A stretch of 64,000 nucleotides of DNA from an uncultured Bacteroidota bacterium (GCA_902791695.1 CADAWR010000003.1:62001-126000); one strand, 5' to 3'. Counted from the stretch's first letter, positions 17,997-28,082 are shown. Made by a program: numbers and translations. The notes: a model not told the origin generated them from the letters alone.

Positions 17997-19010
17997 ATGA
18001 GAGTCATAATAGACCCTGAGGACGACATACAATACATGAGTTTCTACATCAAGGGACTGGAAGAGCTGTTTGGACGTGAGAACGTGGCATTCAGATATGA
18101 CGCTTTCGCCGATTTGCCAATCGAAGAGCGGCATACGCGTACGATGCGGTTTATACTGAAAGATGGTCTGACGGAAAAGCGGTTCATCATAGACACCAAC
18201 GACAGCTACCGGGTTAACGAGGTCCTGTACCAATGGAGTGACACTTACGGAAGTGTGAACGCCAACTTCGGCAAGACTCCGGAAACGCTGCAGAAGAAAC
18301 TTATATCGCTTTGTCCGTCGTTCGCGATACAATACACACGTCCTATCCATGCCATTGTTCCGGCAATCGGCGGTGTGCTACATACACAACGCAACAAGCG
18401 GAAATACCTGGGCTGCTGGAAACGGACACTGCAGCGTCCGAGGCTGGAGGCATACACCATGCAAGAGCCACGCGAGGGATATGTTTTCCACCTCTCAACA
18501 CTGTGGCAGAGTGACGAGTGGAACCGGAATGACGAAGGTGTGAACTTACGCAGGGCATTGTTTATCAGAGCCTGCAAATCATTGAGCGCAGAGATGACTT
18601 TTGAGGGCGGCTTGGTAACCTCAAGAAGCGGTGACAGCATCGCCCGGTTCAACGACTGCCTGAGCCAAAGGCTGCCTGCTGACGAATGCCTGCAAAAGAC
18701 CAAGGAGTCGACATTTGTTTTCAACACGCCTGCCTATTGGGACTGCCATGGATGGAAACTAGGTGAATACATGGCATTGGGGAAGGCAATCCTGAGCACA
18801 CCATTAAGCAACGACCTGCCGGCCCCGCTCGTAGAAGGTGAACATATACACTTTGTGGATGTAACATCGCCGACGGCGTTGGGAGACGCCATCAGGCTGC
18901 TGCTCAGCGACAAGGCATACAGGCAACATCTGGAAAAGAACATCCATCGGTATTGGTGCGACTACGGAACGCCGCAAGCATCACTGAGACTGATGGGCAT
19001 AACACGATAA
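17997..19010 (+). CDS. Putative GT-B glycosyltransferase of a polysaccharide locus
   Basis: 337 residues. I see no GT-A DxD motif. The C-terminal third has GWKLGEYMALGKAILSTPLS followed by NDLP, matching the family of capsule proteins with a GT-B-like donor domain (gly-rich, E-x-MALGKxI). The start (MRVIIDPEDDIQY) is taken at 17997 because no earlier in-frame ATG lies close by. It is followed two bases later by a GT32-like gene. It might be a sugar transferase that uses an uncommon donor; the exact family is uncertain. Confidence 0.66.
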   Translation: MRVIIDPEDDIQYMSFYIKGLEELFGRENVAFRYDAFADLPIEERHTRTMRFILKDGLTEKRFIIDTNDSYRVNEVLYQWSDTYGSVNANFGKTPETLQKKLISLCPSFAIQYTRPIHAIVPAIGGVLHTQRNKRKYLGCWKRTLQRPRLEAYTMQEPREGYVFHLSTLWQSDEWNRNDEGVNLRRALFIRACKSLSAEMTFEGGLVTSRSGDSIARFNDCLSQRLPADECLQKTKESTFVFNTPAYWDCHGWKLGEYMALGKAILSTPLSNDLPAPLVEGEHIHFVDVTSPTALGDAIRLLLSDKAYRQHLEKNIHRYWCDYGTPQASLRLMGITR

Positions 19011-19012
19011 GC

Positions 19013-19747
19013 ATGATACCTAAGACAATACACTATTGCTGGTTTGGGCGCGGAGAGATGCCGCAGCTGGCCAAAGACTGCATAGCCTCGTGGCATAAGC
19101 ACATGCCCGACTGGGAGTACAAGCTGTGGAACGAAGACAATTTCGATGTCGACAGCATACCTTATACCGCCGAAGCATACGCCGCCCGGCGATATGCCTT
19201 TGTAACGGACTATGTGAGGCTCTATGCTTTGAAGACCGAGGGCGGTGTGTATATGGACACCGATGTGGAGATATTGAAGCCGCTGGACGACCTGCTGCAG
19301 CTGAGAGCCTTTACCGGCTATGAGGGCAGCAAACACAAGCCGCCAGTCACCGGCCTGATGGCCAGTGAGGCCGACGGGGAGTGGGTTAAGGAGCAGCTCG
19401 CCTCATACGATGGCGCACATTTCATGCTGCCGGACGGCTCCTACGACACAACGACCAACACATGGCGCATAAGCCGAATCATGCAGGCCAACGGGTTCGT
19501 GTGTGACGGCAAAAAAAGACAATACAAAGACCTTACCGTATTCCCGACAGAATATTTCTGTCCACACCAGACCACAGGAGAATACCTGCTGACAGAAAAC
19601 ACATACTGCAACCACCACTTCATGGGCTCATGGAACGACAAGAAGGAAAAGGGGTGGAAAGGCCTGATACTAGGGCTTGTGGGACAGAAGAACATGACAA
19701 GACTCATAAAACTCAAAAGACGCATCGAGAATTTCAAACAGAGCTAA
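19013..19747 (+). CDS. GT32-like glycosyltransferase (DXD sugar-binding family)
   Basis: 244 residues from the ATG at 19013. It opens with IPKTIHYCWFG (2-12), the Och1/GT32 signature, and has FVTDYVRLYALKTEGGVYMD (63-82) with DxD at Asp82-Thr-Asp84. Members are retaining transferases that add mannose, galactose or GlcNAc. A longer frame upstream runs into the preceding gene and lacks domain support. The C-terminus is basic, as in membrane-associated transferases. Confidence 0.9.
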   Translation: MIPKTIHYCWFGRGEMPQLAKDCIASWHKHMPDWEYKLWNEDNFDVDSIPYTAEAYAARRYAFVTDYVRLYALKTEGGVYMDTDVEILKPLDDLLQLRAFTGYEGSKHKPPVTGLMASEADGEWVKEQLASYDGAHFMLPDGSYDTTTNTWRISRIMQANGFVCDGKKRQYKDLTVFPTEYFCPHQTTGEYLLTENTYCNHHFMGSWNDKKEKGWKGLILGLVGQKNMTRLIKLKRRIENFKQS

Positions 19748-19754
19748 GACATAC

Positions 19755-19915
19755 ATCTCAATCAGATTGGAAAAGATTTTAAAAGAAATATATTTAGGGC
19801 AGCAAGCTCAATCAAAACTAAAGAAATATCAAAATCTCTAACCGAATAATCCGAATCAATCCTAAAGCTCGTTGGATCTAAAGTCTCAAACGGATTGTAA
19901 AAATTATAAAAGAGA
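19755..19915. repeat. Cluster of decayed short dispersed repeats
   Basis: This A+T-rich gap holds three related pieces: a copy of the 5945 repeat (19755-19788), a copy of the CTCAATCAAAACTAAA repeat (19806-19835) and a degenerate TCTCAAACGGATTGTAAAAA piece just before the next ATG. The part between, starting CTCTAACCGAATAATCCGAA, resembles the sequence at 27893-27920. It looks like the worn remains of small insertions. No gene is visible. Confidence 0.55.
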
Positions 19916-21319
19916 ATGATTCCATTTTTTCCAAAGCAGCTAGCCAACAAGGCAATATATATATACCTTGGCGTACTGACAGCGGTGTCGCTGGTTTTCT
20001 TTCGCCATGCTATGTCGATAGACTTCCTGATTATGGGCGTGATGTGGGTGACAGGCTTTTTCCTGCTTAGCAACTACTGCAGCAAGAAATGGCAGGAAAC
20101 GCCGCGGAAAAAGTTTCTCATAAGCATATTCCTAATTGCATTGGGAATCAGATGGGTTTGGGCCATATTCGCATATATATACTTCTTCCTTAAGACCGGC
20201 ATGCCATTCGAATTCTCGGCAGGTGACTCCATCTGGTACTACGAGGAGACACTGGGCAATGTGCATGCGAACATTGTAGATGTGTGGAACTACTTGTTTG
20301 TAAATACCGATTCCATCTCCGACTCTGGATATGTATTCTACCTGTCGTTGCTGTCGAAACTCACTGGGGAAAGCATCTTGCTTCCACGCTTGGTGAACAG
20401 CATTTTCAGCGCCGCCACGGTGCTACTGATATACTTATTGGCCGAGCGTAATATAGGAGAAGAAGGAGGCCGCCTAGCAGCCGTATTTGCTTGTTATATG
20501 CCAAACCTCATTTTCTATTGCGGCACACACCTGAAAGAGACCATGATGGTTTTTTTGATGGTAGCCTATTTGGAACGGGCAGATTATCTATTACGCAGTA
20601 AAAAATACAATATACTAACCATTATCGTTCCTGCACTACTCGTATTAAGCCTATTCACCTTCCGCACCATATTAGGTGCTGCTGCAGTTTTTTCTTTCGT
20701 AACGGCCTTGGTTTTCACAAACACCAAAGTAATCGGAAAGGCCAAACGATATGTTCTTATAGGATGGGGATTGCTGGCGGTTTTCACAGTAACCGGTGGC
20801 ACCATCGTCAACGAATCGGAAAGTCTGTGGGACCAGCGAGAAGACAACCAGATTGCCAAGCGCACACACCAAACCAACAAAGGTAACCAATGGGCCAAAT
20901 ATGCCACCGGAACAGTGATGGCGCCCATGATGTTCGTACTGCCTTTCCCGACGATGGTTGATGTCGACGAGCAGTACAACCAGCAGATGCTGAGCGGAGG
21001 TAACTACGTGCGTAACTTTTTAGGTGGATTCGTGCTAATCGCATTGTTCAGTGCAATATTCATCACCAAGAACTGGAGAAATCTGTCTTTGATAGGTTCC
21101 TTTGTAATTGCCTACCTCGGCATTGTCTCCACAAGTGGATTTGCCAACTCGGAGAGGTTCCTGTTGCCAGGTCTGCCGGTGCTGCTCATCATGGCAGCGT
21201 ATGGGGTAACATTGCTGAATGCCAAGAACTACAAGTTCATAAAGATATGGTACTATGTAGTGCCGGTGATGGCGTTTGCATGGGCGTTCTTCAAACTCGG
21301 CTCCCGCGGCCTATTCTAA
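19916..21319 (+). CDS. Multi-pass membrane protein, GT39-like or polymerase-like
   Basis: 467 residues with about ten hydrophobic segments. The first external loop has AGDSIWYYEE and the following PRLVNSIFSAATVLLIYLLA and YMPNLIFYCGTHLKETMMVF segments resemble the dolichyl-mannosyltransferase-like (GT39/PMT) proteins common in Bacteroidetes capsule loci. A Wzy-type polymerase is the main alternative, since no other candidate polymerase is seen in the locus. No flippase (Wzx) is recognisable in the window, so it probably lies upstream. Function is only inferred. Confidence 0.7.
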   Translation: MIPFFPKQLANKAIYIYLGVLTAVSLVFFRHAMSIDFLIMGVMWVTGFFLLSNYCSKKWQETPRKKFLISIFLIALGIRWVWAIFAYIYFFLKTGMPFEFSAGDSIWYYEETLGNVHANIVDVWNYLFVNTDSISDSGYVFYLSLLSKLTGESILLPRLVNSIFSAATVLLIYLLAERNIGEEGGRLAAVFACYMPNLIFYCGTHLKETMMVFLMVAYLERADYLLRSKKYNILTIIVPALLVLSLFTFRTILGAAAVFSFVTALVFTNTKVIGKAKRYVLIGWGLLAVFTVTGGTIVNESESLWDQREDNQIAKRTHQTNKGNQWAKYATGTVMAPMMFVLPFPTMVDVDEQYNQQMLSGGNYVRNFLGGFVLIALFSAIFITKNWRNLSLIGSFVIAYLGIVSTSGFANSERFLLPGLPVLLIMAAYGVTLLNAKNYKFIKIWYYVVPVMAFAWAFFKLGSRGLF

Positions 21320-21826
21320 TCTCAATCAAAACTAAAAAAACAAACAAAATATTTATACAGCATTCCTTCATGACTGATTATTCTACTACACTTTCATATC
21401 AGGTACTAGGTTGTGCAATGAGTGTATATAAACACTTTGGCCCAGGTTTGCTTGAATCTGTGTATCAACGGGCATTGATGATTGAATTAGACAATGCCAA
21501 TTTACTTGCAGAAAGTGAAGTACCTATCAATATCGAATATCTTGGTATCGACTTAAGACTTGGTTTTCGTATGGACATCCTAGTTGAGAACTGTATGATT
21601 CTTGAACTAAAATCAGTATCAATGCTGGAGAAGATACACTTCAAACAGCTAATGACTTATTTAAAGTTGACCGATAAACCGATAGGATACCTGATAAACT
21701 TCAATACAGAAAACTTCGCCATTGGTCATAGCATACACAAAATAATAAACTATAGTTTTGGCAAAGAAATCCCAGCTTGGCTTGGATAATAATATCGTTT
21801 TGGTTGTTTTTTAGTTTTGTTTGAGA
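21320..21826. mobile_element. Possible small mobile cassette: GxxExxY gene between inverted repeats
   Basis: The left end, TCTCAATCAAAACTAAAAAA starting at 21320, is repeated inverted at the right end: the complement of 21791-21826 reads TCTCAAACAAAACTAAAAAA and continues with a similar tail. The imperfect terminal inverted repeats are about 31 bp. The left one starts one base after the stop of the preceding membrane protein and the right one ends six bases before the next ATG, so the 507-bp unit fills the whole space between two locus genes. Single left-type ends without the gene lie at 19806 and 27965. No transposase is present, so movement would need help in trans. Confidence 0.5.
21370..21789 (+). 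CDS. GxxExxY protein (PDDEXK_3-type)
   Basis: 139 residues from the ATG at 21370. The naming motif is present as GLLESVY (26-32), followed by EVPINIEYLGIDLRLGFRMD, LELKSV and the INFNTENF block near the end. The family is placed in the PD-(D/E)xK nuclease-like group (E.K of LELKSV fits); no function is established. It is the only gene of the locus without an obvious glycan role and is bounded by inverted repeats, so it may be a passenger. Confidence 0.88.
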   Translation: MTDYSTTLSYQVLGCAMSVYKHFGPGLLESVYQRALMIELDNANLLAESEVPINIEYLGIDLRLGFRMDILVENCMILELKSVSMLEKIHFKQLMTYLKLTDKPIGYLINFNTENFAIGHSIHKIINYSFGKEIPAWLG

Positions 21827-21832
21827 CAAGAG

Positions 21833-22840
21833 ATGAGGGTTCTGTTGATATGCAATTATAAGCCGGGGGTCGGGGGGATCTCGGGGCAGGTGGAGCTGCT
21901 GCAGAAACATCTGCGGGAGGAAGGGCACGTCGCCGACATCTTCTCCACCAAGGCTTCTGTCATGCGGCGTCTGCTGCTGCCGCCACGTCTCCGCTCTGTG
22001 GCGAAGCGCTACGACGTATTGCATATACATTGCTGCTCCGGATGGGGATTCCTGCCGGCAGTATTAGGTATCTCTGTGGGCAGACGACTTGGCAAGCGCA
22101 TTGTACTGACTTACCATGGCGGTGGCGGAGAGAAATTCTTTGACAAGCAGCCCAGACTCGTCAAGCAGTACCTCACACGCACCGATGCCAATATCGTCCT
22201 CTCTGGTTTCTTGGCCAGAGTCTTTGACAAGCACCAACTAGCTTACACCATTATCCCCAATATCATCGAACTCGATGAAACACAGTTCCGCCAGCGCGAT
22301 ATCATTAGGCCACATTTCATCTGTACCCGTGCCCACGAGACACTCTACAATATTCCCTGCATTCTGAGGGCTTTCCAAAAAGTGCTAACCAAACTACCAG
22401 AATCGACCTTAACATTAGTCGGCGACGGATCGCAACATTGTGCATTGGAGGGAATGGCAAAGGAAATGGGATTGACGAACGTCACTTTTACCGGCAGGGT
22501 TAACAATAGCCAGATTTATGACAGCCTCGACCGTGCCGATATATTCCTCTCTGCGCCAACAGTCGACAATATGCCAGTGTCGGTCCTTGAGGCCATGAAC
22601 GCCGGACTGTTGGTCATCTCCAGTTGTGTGGGAGGGGTGCCATATATGATTGAGGATACCAAGACAGGGCTACTTTTCGAAAGCGACAACAGTGACCAAC
22701 TGGCAGAGAAGATGCTTTGGGTCGTAGAGAACCAAGCTACTGGCAAAGATATTATTGTAAGTGCCCACAACGATGTAAAGAAATATCGATGGGAAAGTGT
22801 CAAAGAACAGTTATATGCAGTCTATGGCTTTTCTTCATGA
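21833..22840 (+). CDS. GT4-family glycosyltransferase
   Basis: 335 residues from the ATG at 21833, preceded by a purine-rich GACAAGAG; an in-frame TTG at 21821 is possible but lies within the inverted repeat. The GT-B N-terminus is MRVLLICNYKPGVGGISGQV with the glycine loop. The donor half has LVGDGSQHCALE, VTFTGRVNNSQI, and the E-x7-E region VSVLEAMNAGLLVISS of retaining GT4 enzymes. It overlaps the next gene by 26 bp if that gene starts at 22815. Confidence 0.91.
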   Translation: MRVLLICNYKPGVGGISGQVELLQKHLREEGHVADIFSTKASVMRRLLLPPRLRSVAKRYDVLHIHCCSGWGFLPAVLGISVGRRLGKRIVLTYHGGGGEKFFDKQPRLVKQYLTRTDANIVLSGFLARVFDKHQLAYTIIPNIIELDETQFRQRDIIRPHFICTRAHETLYNIPCILRAFQKVLTKLPESTLTLVGDGSQHCALEGMAKEMGLTNVTFTGRVNNSQIYDSLDRADIFLSAPTVDNMPVSVLEAMNAGLLVISSCVGGVPYMIEDTKTGLLFESDNSDQLAEKMLWVVENQATGKDIIVSAHNDVKKYRWESVKEQLYAVYGFSS

Positions 22841-24104
22841 AAATATAATCCTACCGCTGAGTGATCTGCTGCAAGGCGAGCAGGTACACAAATACCTAAG
22901 GCTATTGAAAGAGGCCGAAGGGTGGACGCCCGCACAGATGAAATCTTTTCAGCAGGAACGACTAAGGGAACTGATGTTCTATGCCGCTACCGAAGTTCCG
23001 TTCTACCGCGATTGGTTCCATGACCATAAACTCGACCCTCAGACTGCCACACTTAGCCAACTGCCCATTGTCTCGAAGACTATCATGCGACAGGAGGGCA
23101 TTGACCGTTTCTCAGCAAAGCACTTTCCTGTCAAGCAGCGTATCACCTCTCGCTCTAGTGGTTCCTCTGGAGAGCCTTTCTCTTACCTTGTTTCCAAGAA
23201 GGCGAATTCAGTCAACACCGCAGCCAAGTTACGCACTTGGTATCAAGCAGGATATCGCTTGGGCGACATATACATGAAAATTGCCAATGGCGAACGGCAA
23301 GGGAAACTGAAGAAATGGCAAGACCGCATAAACAGATGTGTCTTTGTACCCTTCTATTCCATAGACGATGTATCGCTCCGTAACATTTTAGACACCATTG
23401 AAAAAGAGCGTCCTCTCTATATACGATCCTATCCTGCTCCGATTTACCTGCTGGCCCGTTATCGCAACAGCCATACTGGTTTCTCACATACACCGCGACG
23501 GATATTCACCACAGGGTCAACCCTTTCAGAGGCCCATCGCAAAGAGATAGAAAGAGCTTTCGGTTGCGATATTATCGATTCCTATAGTTGCGAGGGAACA
23601 CCCAATACCTACGAGACACCGGACCACGACGGCTATCATGTGTGCGGCTATTATGGAATCATTGAAATTCTTGACAATGAGGGTCATCCTATCACTGATG
23701 GCATTGGCCGTGTGGTCAGCACCGACCTATGGAGCCTCGCACATCCTTTCATCCGCTATGACACCCAGGACCTTGTAGAAGTCCGCAATGGGAAGATAAT
23801 CCGTATTATGGGGCGCGAGAGTGACGCATATCTCACCCATGGCGGCGAAACCTATACGGTGCACAACTTCTCTCACTATTTCCTTTACGATATTCAGGGA
23901 GTTGAAAGTTACCAAATAGTACACCATCGCGACGGCCGGATAACATTCAACATTGTGACAAACAATGAATTTGAATCCATAGAAAAGCAACGTATTGTCG
24001 ACTATTGGCAGCCGAAACTCGGCACAGCCATCTCAGTCAATATAGTAGACTCCATACCCCTCATGCACAATAACAAAAGGCAAACCATCATACACGAACC
24101 ATGA
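22815..24104 (+). CDS. PaaK/CapK-like adenylate-forming enzyme
   Basis: About 429 residues; the ATG at 22815 is chosen, with ATG 22824 and GTG 22797 as alternatives. It resembles phenylacetate-CoA ligase-like CapK proteins found in capsule loci: the AMP-binding loop is SRSSGSSGEP (112-121), followed by FTTGSTLSEAHR, DSYSCEG and LVEVRNGKIIRIMGRESD. Enzymes of this type are proposed to activate an acid or amino acid for attachment to a sugar. A FemAB/GNAT-like gene follows with an ATGA overlap, and could use the activated group. The substrate is not predictable. Confidence 0.85.
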   Translation: MQSMAFLHENIILPLSDLLQGEQVHKYLRLLKEAEGWTPAQMKSFQQERLRELMFYAATEVPFYRDWFHDHKLDPQTATLSQLPIVSKTIMRQEGIDRFSAKHFPVKQRITSRSSGSSGEPFSYLVSKKANSVNTAAKLRTWYQAGYRLGDIYMKIANGERQGKLKKWQDRINRCVFVPFYSIDDVSLRNILDTIEKERPLYIRSYPAPIYLLARYRNSHTGFSHTPRRIFTTGSTLSEAHRKEIERAFGCDIIDSYSCEGTPNTYETPDHDGYHVCGYYGIIEILDNEGHPITDGIGRVVSTDLWSLAHPFIRYDTQDLVEVRNGKIIRIMGRESDAYLTHGGETYTVHNFSHYFLYDIQGVESYQIVHHRDGRITFNIVTNNEFESIEKQRIVDYWQPKLGTAISVNIVDSIPLMHNNKRQTIIHEP

Positions 24105-25102
24105 AAATCTTAACCCAGTACTCTCAAATTCCCACTGAACAATGGGACACTCTGATTCAGAGCTCGCCAGTCAGTTCGTGGTTCCAAACGCGGGAGGCCT
24201 ATAAATTCTACGATAGTATCAGTTTCATGGAGCCATTCGTATTCGGTGTGACCGAGAACGATACATTGAAATGTCTCACTGTAGGTTACCTGCAAGGTGA
24301 CGGAGGGTGGCTGAAACGCAAACTCTCCCGACGTGCCATCATCGTTGGAGGACCACTTCTCTCAGATAAAACCACAGAAAAACATCTGTCGGTCATGCTT
24401 TCTTCCATACGGGAACAGCTCCAAGGCCGCTGTATTTACATTGAGAGCCGTAACCTTAACGACTACTCGCCCTGGAAGAGCATCTTTGAGAAAAAAGGGT
24501 TTTCCTACCAGCCGCACCTAAATTTCCACCTTGACACCACATCCATGGATGTCGTCAACAACAACCTGAGCCGCACGCGTAAACGACACATCCACGTAGG
24601 TTTGCGTGATGGCGCAACAATGGAGACAGCATCCTCAACAAGCGATATCGACGAATTCTACAGCATCCTAAAAGAACTCTACCAAAAGAAAGTAAAGAAG
24701 CCATTACCTCCATCTGAATTCTTCCATAAACTGCACCAACTTGATTCTGCGAAAATCCTTGTTGTCAGATACAACAGCCAGGTAATTGGCGGCATGGCAT
24801 ACGTATGCCTCGATAAAAAGGTGGGATATGAATGGTACGTATGTGGAAAAGACGAAGACTTCAAAAACCTCTATCCATCGGAACTTGCCACCTACGCCGG
24901 CATCCAAGCAACGGTTGATTCGGGTTGTCCATGTTTCGACTTCATGGGTGCCGGAAAGCCTGACGTCGAATATGGGGTACGCAACTTCAAAGCCCTCTTT
25001 GGCGGCACACTGGTGGAACACGGCCGATTCCTACACACTTGTCATCCATTCATTTACAATGCAGGAAAACTCTTTTTAGAAATACTATCCAATATACAAT
25101 GA
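24101..25102 (+). CDS. FemAB/GNAT-like acyl- or aminoacyl-transferase
   Basis: 333 residues. The layout (an N-terminal half with [15 protein letters not shown] and a C-terminal half with [39 protein letters not shown] and [19 protein letters not shown]) is that of the FemAB-like GNAT proteins common in Bacteroidetes polysaccharide loci. Such proteins are expected to move an acyl or aminoacyl group onto an amino sugar. The ATG overlaps the stop of the PaaK-like gene, which hints that the two act in sequence. The exact donor and acceptor are unknown. Confidence 0.8.
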   Translation: MKILTQYSQIPTEQWDTLIQSSPVSSWFQTREAYKFYDSISFMEPFVFGVTENDTLKCLTVGYLQGDGGWLKRKLSRRAIIVGGPLLSDKTTEKHLSVMLSSIREQLQGRCIYIESRNLNDYSPWKSIFEKKGFSYQPHLNFHLDTTSMDVVNNNLSRTRKRHIHVGLRDGATMETASSTSDIDEFYSILKELYQKKVKKPLPPSEFFHKLHQLDSAKILVVRYNSQVIGGMAYVCLDKKVGYEWYVCGKDEDFKNLYPSELATYAGIQATVDSGCPCFDFMGAGKPDVEYGVRNFKALFGGTLVEHGRFLHTCHPFIYNAGKLFLEILSNIQ

Positions 25103-25575
25103 CGATAAAGAACCTTTATACACGCTGTCGGAATGCATTCCTATACAAGGTGATGCAACGGATGCCCTATAACAAAATACGCATCTGGGCCCTGCGCAAG
25201 CAAGGCTATTCAGTAGGAGAAAATGTTTACCTCCCATCCGACATCTGCATACCACACAATTTCGTTTATAATCGAGGCACACTGACTATCGGCGACCGTG
25301 TCTCCATAGCTCCACGGGTAACATTGGTTCTATCTTCGCACAGTAATGCATCATCGGCATCCAAGTACGTGACGCACCACGACAACATCATCACCATCGG
25401 CGATGATGCATGGATTGGTGCCGGCGCCATCATTCTAAACGGAGTAACCATCGGTGAGGGAGCCATTGTAGGTTGTGGAAGTGTTGTGATCCGAGATGTG
25501 GAACCTCACACTATTGTGGGTGGCAATCCAGCCAAAGAAATCAAGAAAATCAATCCAAATGAACATACTGATTGA
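25099..25575 (+). CDS. Left-handed beta-helix O-acetyltransferase (WbbJ/Maa type)
   Basis: 158 residues from the ATG at 25099 (ATGA overlap). Hexapeptide repeats are plain in [15 protein letters not shown] and [20 protein letters not shown] (about 98-117), then [20 protein letters not shown] and GNPAKEIKK, the xylose/nodulation acetyltransferase ending. It should transfer acetyl from acetyl-CoA to a sugar hydroxyl or amine in the cytoplasm. It overlaps the DUF354 gene by 17 bp. Confidence 0.9.
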   Translation: MTIKNLYTRCRNAFLYKVMQRMPYNKIRIWALRKQGYSVGENVYLPSDICIPHNFVYNRGTLTIGDRVSIAPRVTLVLSSHSNASSASKYVTHHDNIITIGDDAWIGAGAIILNGVTIGEGAIVGCGSVVIRDVEPHTIVGGNPAKEIKKINPNEHTD

Positions 25576-26611
25576 CATCGGACACCCAGGGCATGTGCAT
25601 CTGCTGCATGGGGTGGCAGAGGAAATGAAGAAACAAAGGCACAATGTTTTCTACTCGGTGCGAGATATTCCTGTTGCAAAACGGTTGATGGAACACTATG
25701 GGATGACGCCATGGGTGGATCTTGGAGGCAAGAAAGACAGCTTGGCCGGCAAAGCAAGGACAGTATTACACCAAGACATACAGTTACTTGAGTTCGTAAA
25801 ACGAAACCATATCGACATCGGTTTAAGCAGCGGAATCGTATTAAGTCATGTGTCTAAACTGACATCAATGAAAGCCTTTATGTTCGACGACGACGACGAT
25901 GCAGCGGAGCCGCTTATTGTCAAGTACGGACACCCTCTGACCGATATCGTATTCACTCCCGACTGTATACATAGAAAGACCAAGCGCGCCATCTATTACG
26001 CCGGTACACACGAACTAGCTTATCTGCACCCTAATCGGTTCTCCCCCAGCCATTCCGTTCTGCAACATGCAGGAATACAAGAAGGTGAGCGATTCTTCAC
26101 CATGCGCTTCGTCGCCCTCAAAGGACACCACGATGTGGGGCAACAGGGGTTGACTCTGGAACAGAAGAAAGCCTTATTAGACCTCCTAAAACCTCATGGA
26201 CGCGTCATCATCACCTCGGAACGTGCCATAGAGCCAGAATTTGAAGCCTACCGTCTACCTGTGCCACCCGAAGAGATTCACTCCTTGATGGCTTATAGTT
26301 CGATGTTCCTCGGCGACAGTCAGACTATGACATCTGAAGCTGCTGTACTGGGGGTGCCTGCACTGAAATGCAATACTTTTGCTGGGCGGCTATCCGTGCC
26401 CAACATGCTGGAAAACAAATACGGTCTTTGTTATGCTTACCAACCACAGCAATTCGATGAGATGTATCATCACATAGAACAACTGCTGGCACATGACCCT
26501 GAAGAGCTCAAAACCGAATGGCAAGCCAAACGGCAGCGAATGCTCAGCGAGATGATCGATCCCACAGACTTCTTCGTCAACCATATAGAAAACCATGAAA
26601 GCCTATCTTGA
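25559..26611 (+). CDS. DUF354 family protein (putative GT-B-like)
   Basis: 350 residues from the ATG at 25559. The N-terminus [19 protein letters not shown] and later [49 protein letters not shown] and [20 protein letters not shown] fit DUF354 (COG1817), a family with a predicted GT-B-like fold found in archaeal and bacterial glycan loci. No reaction is firmly assigned. Its place between two beta-helix acyltransferases suggests a role in making or adding a modified sugar. Confidence 0.85.
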   Translation: MNILIDIGHPGHVHLLHGVAEEMKKQRHNVFYSVRDIPVAKRLMEHYGMTPWVDLGGKKDSLAGKARTVLHQDIQLLEFVKRNHIDIGLSSGIVLSHVSKLTSMKAFMFDDDDDAAEPLIVKYGHPLTDIVFTPDCIHRKTKRAIYYAGTHELAYLHPNRFSPSHSVLQHAGIQEGERFFTMRFVALKGHHDVGQQGLTLEQKKALLDLLKPHGRVIITSERAIEPEFEAYRLPVPPEEIHSLMAYSSMFLGDSQTMTSEAAVLGVPALKCNTFAGRLSVPNMLENKYGLCYAYQPQQFDEMYHHIEQLLAHDPEELKTEWQAKRQRMLSEMIDPTDFFVNHIENHESLS

Positions 26612-27146
26612 ACTCAAGCGGCAACCGTTGCCGCACTATAAACGAGCAAACCTATGGGCGACCATACATCGATCGGCTCACGTACACGGATATCGTTGTG
26701 CCTTGTGGTTTGCTATCATACGTTGGAAGGACCATGTGTTTAACCAGTGGGCAATGCGATGCCCCTGGAACGGACTGAGAATAAGACTGCAACGCTGGCG
26801 TGGGGTAAAGATAGGCAAGCATGTGCACATCGGACCTGGCTGCACCCTCGACTACCCATACCCTTACTTTGTCATAATTGAAGACGGCGCCTCTCTGGCT
26901 GGCAACAACTATGTCTTAGCTCATAGCACACCTATGGAGTACCACAAACAATGTGTGGAATCGTTTGTGGCTCCAACAGTTATAGGACGCAACGTATGGG
27001 TTGGGGTGAATGCCACAATTCTTCCAGGTGTCACCATAGGCGAAGGTGCTATCGTGGCTGCCGGCGCTGTAATCACCAAAGACGTACCTCCTCGGACACT
27101 GGTGGCCGGTGTTCCCGCAAAGGTTGTAAAAGAACTTAATATCTGA
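26595..27146 (+). CDS. Left-handed beta-helix O-acetyltransferase
   Basis: 183 residues with a ~75-residue helical N-terminal extension and then hexapeptide repeats: [58 protein letters not shown] and the [10 protein letters not shown] ending. This is the second such enzyme within 1.5 kb; the longer N-terminus sets it apart from the copy at 25099. It overlaps the DUF354 gene by 17 bp and its TGA overlaps the next ATG. Confidence 0.9.
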   Translation: MKAYLELKRQPLPHYKRANLWATIHRSAHVHGYRCALWFAIIRWKDHVFNQWAMRCPWNGLRIRLQRWRGVKIGKHVHIGPGCTLDYPYPYFVIIEDGASLAGNNYVLAHSTPMEYHKQCVESFVAPTVIGRNVWVGVNATILPGVTIGEGAIVAAGAVITKDVPPRTLVAGVPAKVVKELNI

Positions 27147-27898
27147 TGGACTTTACTGTTGAGAAATACAAGGAGCTACTGGAGGCTTTGAAGAAACATA
27201 AATGCTTTAGCCTCAGGCATGATGTGGATTTGAAGCCAGATTACTCACTTCGCATCGCACAAGTAGAAGCAGAGATGGGACTGACGGCCACCTATTACTT
27301 CCGGATAGTGCCAGAAAGTTATGATGAGGATATAATCAAACAGATTGTTTCCTTAGGGCATACGGCAGGATATCACTACGAATGCCTGACAACCTGCAAC
27401 GGCAATATTGAGTCTGCCTATACAGACTTTTGCCTCAATCTTGAGAAACTACATAATGTAGTGCCCATCAACACAGCCTGTGCCCATGGCAGTCCTCGCT
27501 CACCATGGAATAGCCAAGACATATGGAAACATTACGACATACACACGTTAGGCATTGATTATGAGCCCATGCTGGACACCGACTTCAGCAAGACACTCTA
27601 TATCACCGACACTGGCCGCCGCTGGGACGGCTACAAGGTGAGCGTACGCGATAAAGTGCCACACTATCAAGAGCAATGGACAAGGGAAGGTCTGGTGTTC
27701 CACAGCACCGACGACATCATAAAAGCGCTACGCAATGCGGAACACACGATACACAGATACCAGATCCTCATCAACACCCACCCGCAGCGTTGGATGCCCT
27801 TCGGCATTGGCTGGCTGAAAGAAGCCGCACTGCAGAACGCCAAGAACATCGCCAAAAGGGTTATTATTCTCAAACAGAATAACCGAAAAAAACTCTAA
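27146..27898 (+). CDS. Polysaccharide deacetylase-like protein
   Basis: 250 residues. RHDVD (24-28) followed by a Tyr-Ser and helical region, TYYFRIVPESYD, GHTAGYHYE (about 71-79) and CAHGSPRSPW look like a CE4 fold with HDxD replacing the usual TFDDG, as in a class of Bacteroidetes capsule deacetylases. No signal peptide. It is the last gene of the + strand locus; the locus then meets the export operon head-on. Whether it deacetylates the glycan or a precursor is unknown. Confidence 0.77.
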   Translation: MDFTVEKYKELLEALKKHKCFSLRHDVDLKPDYSLRIAQVEAEMGLTATYYFRIVPESYDEDIIKQIVSLGHTAGYHYECLTTCNGNIESAYTDFCLNLEKLHNVVPINTACAHGSPRSPWNSQDIWKHYDIHTLGIDYEPMLDTDFSKTLYITDTGRRWDGYKVSVRDKVPHYQEQWTREGLVFHSTDDIIKALRNAEHTIHRYQILINTHPQRWMPFGIGWLKEAALQNAKNIAKRVIILKQNNRKKL

Positions 27899-27964
27899 CC
27901 GAATTAACCGAATATATCCGAAAACTTAGAGTCTCGAAGACTAGTTGTCTTGACGTCTCTCGTC

Positions 27965-27998
27965 AATCTCAATCAAAACTAAAAAACTATCAAAATTC
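27965..27998 (+). repeat. Single copy of the cassette-end repeat
   Basis: AATCTCAATCAAAACTAAAA and the next dozen bases match the left end of the GxxExxY cassette (21320) and the copy at 19806. There is no partner inverted copy and no gene nearby, so it could be a solo end left by loss of a cassette or a separate small repeat. Confidence 0.5.
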
Positions 27999-28082
27999 AA
28001 GAGGTACCCCTAAAGTCCCCATCGGGGACGTCAACTATTAGCCTTGGGCGTTAGCCCACGGAACCTACATGAAAACAACCTT

